Origin: Lentisphaeria bacterium
GTDB taxonomy: Bacteria; Verrucomicrobiota; Lentisphaeria; Victivallales; Victivallaceae
Length of the DNA: 12,843 bases
Assembly (NCBI GenBank): GCA_018265615.1
Contig: JABLYX010000095.1
Location: forward strand, 1-12,843
Direction: 5' to 3'
Shown here: in pieces, positions 7,269 through 12,843 of the stretch
Position numbering within the stretch: position 1 is the stretch's first letter
Layout: each line of letters starts with the position of its first letter
Position numbers and translations under genes: made by a program
The notes under the pieces: model-generated
Told to the model about the DNA's origin: nothing
Database searches by the model: none
What the model saw: only the letters and a program-made list of their open reading frames with translations

Positions 7269-8606
7269 ATGAATTTTGTCAGGTCGAAAAGGTTTGTCGG
7301 GCGGCATCCGGTGCAGGCGTCATTTGCGGTGGTCGCGCTGTTTGCCGTCGTTCTCTGGCTCTTGTGGTGCCTTTTCTGTGATGTCCGGCTGCGTTCCGCG
7401 ATGCGGGAATTGGAGTCGGGGGGGATCCCGTGCCGCGCCGAAGCGTTCGAAGCACGGCAGAAGCCGGAGTGGGAGGCGTTTACCGCGGAACTCTGCCGGA
7501 TCGGCGGGATGTTTTCAAAGGAAACGGTGCGCGGCAAACGGTATCTTCGCTACGATTTCGAGCAGCCGGAACAGGTGGCGGAGCTTTACCGGCAGCAGCC
7601 GGAGCTGCTGCGCGAGGCGGACCGGCTGCTCGACGCATATCCGGACTCCGGGCTGTTCCGCCGTTATGTGCCGGGAAAACTGCATGAGACCGCGCTGGTC
7701 GGGCTCTTCGAAGCGCGCGGCTTGAGCCGCCTCAACCACGGCCGTTTCCTCTATGAGCTGAAAAATGGGAACCCGGCCGGGGCGGCGAGGCTGTTTGAAC
7801 GAGGCGGCGCCATCCGCCGCTGCCTGGTGAAGGATCCGTTCCTGATCAGCGCGCTGGTCGCGATTGCATGCGAGGACATCCGGCTGCATGTGCTGTTTGA
7901 ATGCGCGGAGTCGGGCGGCATCGGCCGGTTCGACGATGCCGCGCTGCGGCATTGGTGCTCGGCGCTGCCGTCGGCGGAGGCGGACATCCGGCGCGGCATG
8001 GCGGCGGCATTTGAAGGGGAAGTCGCGAATGTATTCAGCATCGTTGAAGTGCCGGAGAGGGTTCTTGCCGACCGGCGGCGTGTGGCGCCGGTTTTTGCAA
8101 AGTATCTTGCTCCGGCCTATGTGCCGTTTCTGAAGCTCGGCGTGGCCGGGGCGGCGGAGACGCTGGCGGCTGCGCTTCCGCTGGCCTCCCGCGATATGCT
8201 GCCGGGGAACCGGCTGCTGCTCCGGGAACGCATCACCGTGGGCGGCCCGGGCGGCGCGTCGCCCCTGATCCGCCTGATCGATGCGGGTTATCCGGCCCCG
8301 TTCGGCAACGCCCTCGATGCGGCTTCGCGGGGATACGGGCGGAACCGGATTCTGCGCACGGGGCTCGCCGTGGAGCTGTTCCGGCGTAAGCATGGCCGGC
8401 TGCCGGAGACGCCGGCCGAGCTGGTTCCGGAGTTTTTGCCGGAGGTTCCGGTGAACCCGTTTACGGGGAAGCCGCCTGTAATTGAAACCGCGCCTCCCGG
8501 CGGCGCGGAAGGAAGGGGAATTGTTTCGGGATATCGGGTCTCCTTTCCCGGTTCGCCCGAATTGCCGGTCTGGAACTGTCCGATGAAACAAACGGGGGAA
8601 CGATGA
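7269..8606 (+). CDS. Single-span membrane protein of unknown function, tandem paralogue 1
   Basis: A 445-residue protein with a basic N-terminus, one membrane helix at about 15-36 and the bulk probably in the periplasm. The anchor has His13-Pro14, Trp30, Trp33 and Cys37, conserved at the same positions in the three following genes. That alignment supports this start although its ribosome-binding site is poor. Further blocks shared with the paralogues are EADRLLD-YP, a helical part with KDPFLISALVAIACE (from Lys188) and IGRFDDAAL, and a C-terminal module from about 360 with TGLAVELFRRK, VPEFLPE and PFTGKP. That last module resembles the region after the helix of GspG pseudopilins, and similar endings occur in many uncharacterised PVC proteins. 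It is the first gene of an operon, overlapping the next by 4 nt. I do not recognise a characterised function; there are no catalytic motifs. Confidence 0.88.
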   Translation: MNFVRSKRFVGRHPVQASFAVVALFAVVLWLLWCLFCDVRLRSAMRELESGGIPCRAEAFEARQKPEWEAFTAELCRIGGMFSKETVRGKRYLRYDFEQPEQVAELYRQQPELLREADRLLDAYPDSGLFRRYVPGKLHETALVGLFEARGLSRLNHGRFLYELKNGNPAGAARLFERGGAIRRCLVKDPFLISALVAIACEDIRLHVLFECAESGGIGRFDDAALRHWCSALPSAEADIRRGMAAAFEGEVANVFSIVEVPERVLADRRRVAPVFAKYLAPAYVPFLKLGVAGAAETLAAALPLASRDMLPGNRLLLRERITVGGPGGASPLIRLIDAGYPAPFGNALDAASRGYGRNRILRTGLAVELFRRKHGRLPETPAELVPEFLPEVPVNPFTGKPPVIETAPPGGAEGRGIVSGYRVSFPGSPELPVWNCPMKQTGER

Positions 8607-9934
8607 AGCTCGAAAAGATGAATGCGTATATCCGGAAGCATCCGGTGCTGATGGCGTTTGCGGCGGTCGTGCTGTTTGCCTCCGTTCTCTGGTTTTCCTG
8701 GGCATTCTTCTGTGACACGCAGCTGCGGCTTGCGATGCGGGAATTGGAGTCGAGGGGGGTCTCGTGCCGCCTTGAGGTGCTCGATGCGCGGCAGAAGCCG
8801 GAGTGGCAGGCGTTTACCTCGGAGTTCCGCCGGATCGCAGAGAAGCTTTCGAAGGAGACGGAGAAGAACAGAGACAGCCGCTATGATTTCCTGTCGCCGG
8901 AGCAGATGGAGACGCTTTACCGCACGAAGCCGGAGCTGATCCGGGAGGCCGACCGGCTCTTCGACGAGAATCCGAACGCCGGGTTCTTTCGCCGCTACGT
9001 GCCGGGAAAGCTCTTTGCGATAGAGCTCACTGAGTTGAACTCCTCCCGGATGCTGATCCGCTTTTTCGGAGACCGCTTCTCCCGCGAGCTCCGGCGGGGA
9101 GCTCCGGCGGAGGCGGCAAAGGCGTTCGAGCGCGGCGACGTCATCCGCCGCTGCCTGGTGAAGGATCCGTTCCTGATCAGCGCGCTGGTTGCAATTGCGT
9201 GCGAGTCCCTGCGGACGGACATGCTGTTCAAATGCGCCGCCGCCGGCGACCTCGGCCGGTTCGACGGCGCGGCGCTGCGGCGCTGGGCCGGGCAGCTGGC
9301 GGAGGCCGAGACGGAGATCCGGGGCGGGATGAAGACGGCTTTCGAGGGCGAAGCGCTTTTTGCGCTTGACTTCTCCTCCATGCCTGCCGAAGCGCTGCAG
9401 GGGCGGCTGGAGCTGCAGCCGGAGATTGCGAAGGTTGCGGCTCCGCTCTATCTGCCTTTCCTGAAGCTCGGCCTTTCGGGCATGATCCGGACGATGGCGG
9501 AGCTGATTCCGCTGGCGTCGCGGGATATGCTCCCGGCGGACCGGGCGCGTATCGCCGCACTCTGCACGGTCGGGGGCTCCGGCAAGGCTTCGCCGCTCAT
9601 CCGGCTCGTTTCGAAAGGTGATCCGACGTATTTCAGTACGGCCGCCGACCGGGCTTCGAAGCTTTATGCAAAGTTCCGGATTCTGCGCACGGGGCTCGCC
9701 GTGGAGCTGTTCCGGCGTAAGCATGGCCGGCTGCCGGAGACGCCGGCCGAGCTGGTTCCGGAGTTTTTGCCGGAGGTTCCGGTGAACCCGTTTACGGGGA
9801 AGCCGCCTGTAATTGAAACCGTGCCTCCCGGCGGCGCGGAAGAAAGGGGAAGCGTTTCGGGATATCAGGTCCGCTTTGCCGACTCCCCCGATTCATCGGT
9901 GTGGGATTGTCCCGTAAAGGAGAAGGAGCGATGA
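8603..9934 (+). CDS. Single-span membrane protein of unknown function, tandem paralogue 2
   Basis: A 443-residue protein with the same layout as its upstream neighbour: RKHP before a membrane helix, Trp30, Trp33 and Cys37, then EADRLFD, KDPFLISALVAIACE, LGRFDGAAL and the TGLAVELFRRK-VPEFLPE-PFTGKP ending. It is the closest relative of paralogue 1. DNA encoding the ending is identical over 146 nt (9676-9821 against 8345-8490), and 48 nt around KDPFLISALV are also identical, while the protein between these blocks is only about half identical. The ATG overlaps the previous stop as ATGA, with GGGGGAA close upstream, so translation is probably coupled. Most of the chain should lie outside the inner membrane. 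Function unknown. Confidence 0.88.
   Translation: MKLEKMNAYIRKHPVLMAFAAVVLFASVLWFSWAFFCDTQLRLAMRELESRGVSCRLEVLDARQKPEWQAFTSEFRRIAEKLSKETEKNRDSRYDFLSPEQMETLYRTKPELIREADRLFDENPNAGFFRRYVPGKLFAIELTELNSSRMLIRFFGDRFSRELRRGAPAEAAKAFERGDVIRRCLVKDPFLISALVAIACESLRTDMLFKCAAAGDLGRFDGAALRRWAGQLAEAETEIRGGMKTAFEGEALFALDFSSMPAEALQGRLELQPEIAKVAAPLYLPFLKLGLSGMIRTMAELIPLASRDMLPADRARIAALCTVGGSGKASPLIRLVSKGDPTYFSTAADRASKLYAKFRILRTGLAVELFRRKHGRLPETPAELVPEFLPEVPVNPFTGKPPVIETVPPGGAEERGSVSGYQVRFADSPDSSVWDCPVKEKER
9917..9928 (+). promoter_or_regulatory. Ribosome-binding site of tandem paralogue 3
   Basis: AAGGAGAAGGAG ends 2 nt before the ATG at 9931, with its first AAGGAG 8 nt away. It supports the ATG at 9931 over an in-frame GTG at 9901. 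The ATG start also places His13-Pro14 and Cys37 in register with the other three paralogues. Confidence 0.6.
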
Positions 9935-11292
9935 AGCTTGCACACGTTGCGGCGCCTCTGCGGAAGCACCCGTTCCGGAGCTGTATGGCGGGTGCCGCCG
10001 TGCTTCTGCTGCTGCTCTGGGGAGCGTGGGAGTTCTACTGTTTCACGCAGTTCCGGCTGCTGCGCCGGAAGTTTGAAGCGTATGGAGTCGCGCAGGGAAA
10101 GCCGTGGTGCCCCCCTGCCGGGGAATCGCGCAGGGTGCTGCGCTCGATCGAGACGGCGCTTGCCGCGATGGAGCCCCGCGGCGGCATTTCATCTCCGCCG
10201 GCTTTTGCCGAACGGCAGGCGAAGGAAGTTGACCGTTTGCTGGACCGGCATCCGCCAGTGCCGCTTTCGTGCGATTTCTCATTCGGAAATTCCGACCCTG
10301 TAAGCATTCCGGGGGTGATGTACTGGTGGCGGATGTTCCGATGTCCCCTGGTCACCTGGGGTGAATTTAATCTCCGTCGTTTCCGGGAGAGGGTCAGGGC
10401 CGGGGATATCGCCGGGGCGGAGAGGTGTCTGGAGCAATCCCGGCTGCTGCTGCGCGGCATGATGCATGATGCATATATCTTCAAGCTGGAGCATATCCGG
10501 CAGATGGAGGAAGCGTGCACGGAAGGGATATTTGAGATCGCGCTTTCCGGCGAAATCGACCGCTTCGATGATGAAACCCTGATCCGCTGGGCCGAATTCT
10601 CCGCTTTCGTCGAAACACGGTACCGTTTCCTGATGCGGGAGGGATTCAAAGCGACGTTCGCATTTGCCGCTTCCGCCCCCTCGCGGCTGCCGGAGTCCTG
10701 TGAAAAATGGATCAGGGAGAGGGGATGTCCGGATTGGTTCGGACAGCTTCTGCTTTCTTTCTACACTCCGCTGATTCAGCTCGATACGGCGGATTTTCTC
10801 CGGCGGGGAGTTGATATCCTGCCGTTGACCGATTGCGATTATCTGCCGGAAACGGGGAAGAAGCTCGGAGAGTTCGGTGATTCGATGCTGAACCGGAGCG
10901 GCAGGACGTTCCTGTTTCCGGTGTCGCGTGAATTTAAGCAATGGGAACTGGAGAATTGTTTCCAACTTCCGGTATTCGGAGCTTCGGCACTCTATGCCCG
11001 CTGCCGGGTTCTGCAAACCGGAATCGCGGTCGAGCTGTTCCGGCGCAAGTACGGGAGGATGCCGGAAACACTGAGTGCGACGGTTCCGGAGTTCCTGCCG
11101 GAACTTCCGGTATATCCGTTTGAAGGAAAGCCGCTTGTCATGAGGGAAGGTGAGAGTTTCTGGACAGAGATTGGTACGGGACAGGAGGAGGCGCCGGTGA
11201 GCATGACGTTCTATGGGTATGAGATAAAGGGTGAGTCAGACAGGATATCTGTCTGGCGGCGCCCGTTGGTAAAACTGGAAGGGGCGCGATGA
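9931..11292 (+). CDS. Single-span membrane protein of unknown function, tandem paralogue 3 (diverged)
   Basis: A 453-residue protein starting at the ATG that overlaps the previous stop (ATGA). It keeps the family anchor (RKHP at 11-14, Trp30, Trp33, Cys37) and the ending TGIAVELFRRK, VPEFLPE, PFEGKP. It also keeps the KEVDRLLD block and IDRFDDETLIRWAE. It is the most diverged of the four. The MRELE block after the helix is changed, and the DPFLIS-LVAIA block is replaced by unrelated residues (HDAYIFKLEHIRQ). It also has an aromatic stretch YWWRMF that the others lack. The gene is intact, with no frameshift, so selection seems to maintain it with a changed middle part. Function unknown. Confidence 0.87.
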   Translation: MKLAHVAAPLRKHPFRSCMAGAAVLLLLLWGAWEFYCFTQFRLLRRKFEAYGVAQGKPWCPPAGESRRVLRSIETALAAMEPRGGISSPPAFAERQAKEVDRLLDRHPPVPLSCDFSFGNSDPVSIPGVMYWWRMFRCPLVTWGEFNLRRFRERVRAGDIAGAERCLEQSRLLLRGMMHDAYIFKLEHIRQMEEACTEGIFEIALSGEIDRFDDETLIRWAEFSAFVETRYRFLMREGFKATFAFAASAPSRLPESCEKWIRERGCPDWFGQLLLSFYTPLIQLDTADFLRRGVDILPLTDCDYLPETGKKLGEFGDSMLNRSGRTFLFPVSREFKQWELENCFQLPVFGASALYARCRVLQTGIAVELFRRKYGRMPETLSATVPEFLPELPVYPFEGKPLVMREGESFWTEIGTGQEEAPVSMTFYGYEIKGESDRISVWRRPLVKLEGAR

Positions 11293-12671
11293 ACTGGAAA
11301 CGGATCGGGAACTGTATGAAGCGGCATCCGGCCGGAACCGGGAGCCTGGCTGCCGCCGTTGCCGTCATGATGATGTGGGGCGCGTGGAGCGGATACTGCA
11401 GCGTCCGTTTCCACTCCACGGTGCGGGAGCTTGAGCGCGGCGGGATCCCGTGCAGCATCGCCGCGCTCGAGGCCCGGCAGCAGGGCGGCTCCGAAAAACA
11501 GCAGAAGGAGTTTATGGCGGTCTGCGAAGCGGTTTCGGCGAGCGCCTCCACGGAGCTCGACGTCAGGTCGTCCATGGCGCACGTGGAGCTGAAGGATTTT
11601 CCAAAGTTCCAGGCCGACCATGCGGAGACGATCCGGAACGCGGACCGGTTTCTGGAAGAGCGTCCGGACTTTGTATTGTGGCGCGACTTTTCCGTGGGGA
11701 ACGTCTGGGATGTCATGCTGCCGGACCTGAATCACCTGCGGACATGGATGCGCATGAACCGTGACCGCTTTTATTATGCATTGCAGCAGAAGGAACCGGG
11801 GGAGGCCGTCCGTATTTTCGACCTCTCCGCGACGCTGCGGCGCTATGCGGTCCGGGATCAGTTCCTGATCAGCTATCTGGTCGCGATAGCGGTCGAGTCC
11901 ATCCGGCAGGGGGCTGTTTTCGACGCGGCGTTCGACGGGGATATCGGGCAGTTCGATTCAAAGACCCTGAAGCGGTGGGCGGATTCGATGCCAGGCGTCG
12001 AGGCCGAATTCCGGACCCGGCTGCCAGGGGTGCTTGAAACGGAAATCGTCACTGTCGTTACTGTCGCATCACGGGTGGATGCTGTTTTAGCCGACCTGCT
12101 CGATATGCCGAAGCCGCTGGCTGGAGTGTTCGGTATTATCTATGCTCCGGTTGTAAAACTGGATTCAGCGGCGGCGGCCCGGGCCCTGAAGGATGTTCTG
12201 CCTGCCGCCACGCTCGACTACACGCCGGAAACAATTTTGAAGCTGCAGCCGTTCCGTGATTTTGTCGCCGCCCGGCAGAAGATCATACTGCTGGCTCCCG
12301 TTTCGAATTTTCTCCTGCCGGCGCTTACGCATCCGATCAACCGTGCTTCCACGATGCATGCCCGGTGCCGGGTTGTCCGCACCGGGCTCGCGGTCGAATT
12401 GTTCCTGCGGAAGTACAACCGTCTGCCGTCGGCGCTCGACGAGCTGGTTCCGGAGTTCCTGCCGGAAGTTCCGAGAAGCCCGTTTACCGGAAAACCGCTG
12501 CAGTTGGAAACCGGGAAACTGCAATACTGGCAGAGAATGGAGGAGAGAGCCGGCGAATTCGAGGGGTATCGCGTCTATGCGGAGGGAGACCCCGCCTATC
12601 CTCCGGTCGGCGCAACCCGTACCGACCGGCGGGGCACGGTTCTTCCGTGGAACCGCACCCTGAAAAAGTGA
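11289..12671 (+). CDS. Single-span membrane protein of unknown function, tandem paralogue 4
   Basis: A 460-residue protein, last in the operon, overlapping paralogue 3 by 4 nt, with GGAAGGGG just upstream of the ATG. The anchor is KRHP at 11-14, a helix of small and hydrophobic residues, Trp30, Trp33 and Cys37. Then come VRELERGGIPC (also in paralogues 1 and 2 in similar form), NADRFLEERPD, DQFLISYLVAIAVE, IGQFDSKTLKRWAD and the ending TGLAVELFLRK, VPEFLPEVP, PFTGKP. It is longer at the C-terminus than paralogue 1. The stop at 12669-12671 runs directly into the repeat-rich right end. Topology suggests a short cytoplasmic N-terminus and a periplasmic body. Function unknown. Confidence 0.88.
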   Translation: MNWKRIGNCMKRHPAGTGSLAAAVAVMMMWGAWSGYCSVRFHSTVRELERGGIPCSIAALEARQQGGSEKQQKEFMAVCEAVSASASTELDVRSSMAHVELKDFPKFQADHAETIRNADRFLEERPDFVLWRDFSVGNVWDVMLPDLNHLRTWMRMNRDRFYYALQQKEPGEAVRIFDLSATLRRYAVRDQFLISYLVAIAVESIRQGAVFDAAFDGDIGQFDSKTLKRWADSMPGVEAEFRTRLPGVLETEIVTVVTVASRVDAVLADLLDMPKPLAGVFGIIYAPVVKLDSAAAARALKDVLPAATLDYTPETILKLQPFRDFVAARQKIILLAPVSNFLLPALTHPINRASTMHARCRVVRTGLAVELFLRKYNRLPSALDELVPEFLPEVPRSPFTGKPLQLETGKLQYWQRMEERAGEFEGYRVYAEGDPAYPPVGATRTDRRGTVLPWNRTLKK

Positions 12672-12725
12672 GCGGGGAGGCGTTTTCAGCTTTTTCCGGG
12701 CAGCGCTGTCGCGGGCTTCGCGGGG
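12672..12725 (+). repeat. 54-bp direct repeat, copy 1
   Basis: It begins one base after the stop codon of tandem paralogue 4 and is identical base for base to 12740-12793, giving a 68-nt period with a 14-nt spacer. It contains the palindrome CAGCGCTG and the TGTCGCGGGCTTCGCGG block that also marks the dispersed element. TTTTCAG (12683-12689) followed by five T could pair with CTGAAAA at 12660-12666 across the stop codon, a weak terminator-like fold. Confidence 0.9.
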
Positions 12726-12739
12726 AGGGACCTGGCAGT

Positions 12740-12793
12740 GCGGGGAGGCGTTTTCAGCTTTTTCCGGGCAGCGCTGTCGCGGGCTTCGCGGGG
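12740..12793 (+). repeat. 54-bp direct repeat, copy 2
   Basis: A perfect second copy of 12672-12725. Its last part overlaps the start of the dispersed element at 12775 and runs into the palindrome at 12788. Only this copy is followed by the rest of the element, so copy 1 looks like a partial tandem duplication of the element's upstream part. Confidence 0.9.
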
Positions 12794-12843
12794 GAAATAC
12801 ATTTCCCCCGCACCCCCATTTCTCAGACTCATGTGGCGAGCGC
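12775..12843 (+). repeat. Dispersed repeat element, direct copy (may continue past the window)
   Basis: It aligns with the minus strand of 2766-2699 at about 59 of 67 positions by hand. The alignment reaches the last base of the window, so the true end may lie beyond it. The element holds a long perfect palindrome at 12788-12811. It contains no ORF that both copies share: short minus-strand frames are broken in the other copy. Confidence 0.75.
12788..12811. repeat. Perfect 24-nt palindrome with 11-bp arms
   Basis: GCGGGGGAAAT and ATTTCCCCCGC are exact reverse complements with AC between them. As RNA this gives a 10-bp stem with a 4-nt loop. The following bases are C-rich, not T-rich, so it is not a classical terminator. 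It could be a transcript-end stabiliser, a protein-binding site or part of a mobile repeat. Confidence 0.7.

Noticed and set aside
8288..9724. Minus-strand open frames of 478 codons here, 396 at 7515-8705 and 301 at 1862-2767
   Set aside because: All lie opposite well-supported genes, have Arg/Gln-rich low-information sequence, and resemble one another only because the plus-strand genes are paralogues.
9901..9930. GTG start for tandem paralogue 3
   Set aside because: The ATG at 9931 has a strong ribosome-binding site, forms the same ATGA overlap as the other junctions and puts the anchor residues in register with the paralogues.
12672..12793. CRISPR array
   Set aside because: Only two repeat copies of 54 bp with a 14-nt spacer, and no cas genes nearby; spacer and repeat lengths do not fit.
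12660..12843. Small protein on the minus strand across the repeat region
   Set aside because: A short minus-strand frame from an ATG near 12831 exists, but in the other repeat copy the same frame is broken by a stop, and no ribosome-binding site or conservation supports it.

Overview
The window is high-GC DNA from a member of the PVC group, most likely Lentisphaerota (Victivallis-like). This rests on two short prepilin-type proteins with a near-identical N-terminal helix and a C-terminal H-x9-DG motif, a protein class greatly expanded in Lentisphaerota and Planctomycetota. They lie among large multi-domain secreted glycoside hydrolases, next to membrane proteins ending in a 'VPEFLPE-VP-PF-GKP' module that I associate with this group. 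The organism is inferred from protein style, not from a marker gene. All six genes lie on the + strand; I saw no tRNA, rRNA, CRISPR array or transposase gene.

Region 1 (1-6975) is a mirror-like carbohydrate-degradation locus: a glycoside hydrolase (5' end cut off by the window edge), pseudopilin A, a 225-nt gap, pseudopilin B, then a complete 1145-residue glycoside hydrolase. The two hydrolases are paralogues: clan GH-A type barrel with an NEPN acid/base motif, then a CBM9/DOMON-like C-terminal domain. Each sits tightly beside one pseudopilin (14-nt gap; 1-nt overlap). The likely picture is export and surface display of polysaccharide-degrading enzymes with help from a type II secretion or pilus-like machine whose core genes lie elsewhere. 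Substrate unknown.

Region 2 (6976-7268) is a non-coding gap. It holds a ribosome-binding site without a usable start, a possible scar of a deleted gene, and a candidate Rho-independent terminator closing the hydrolase operon.

Region 3 (7269-12671) is a four-gene operon of tandem paralogues, each overlapping the next by 4 nt (ATGA). All encode about 443-460-residue single-span membrane proteins of unknown function with the same anchor: His13-Pro14, Trp30, Trp33 and Cys37 at identical positions in all four. All end in a module resembling the C-terminal part of GspG-type pseudopilins. Genes 1 and 2 share a 146-nt stretch with no differences although their surrounding protein sequence is only about half identical, which points to gene conversion.

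Region 4 (12672-12843) is non-coding and repeat-rich: a perfect 54-bp direct repeat with a 68-nt period, a perfect 24-nt palindrome, and a roughly 68-nt element. A second, inverted copy of that element lies at 2699-2766, in the gap between the two pseudopilin genes. This is a dispersed repeat family whose two copies flank about 10 kb in opposite orientation.
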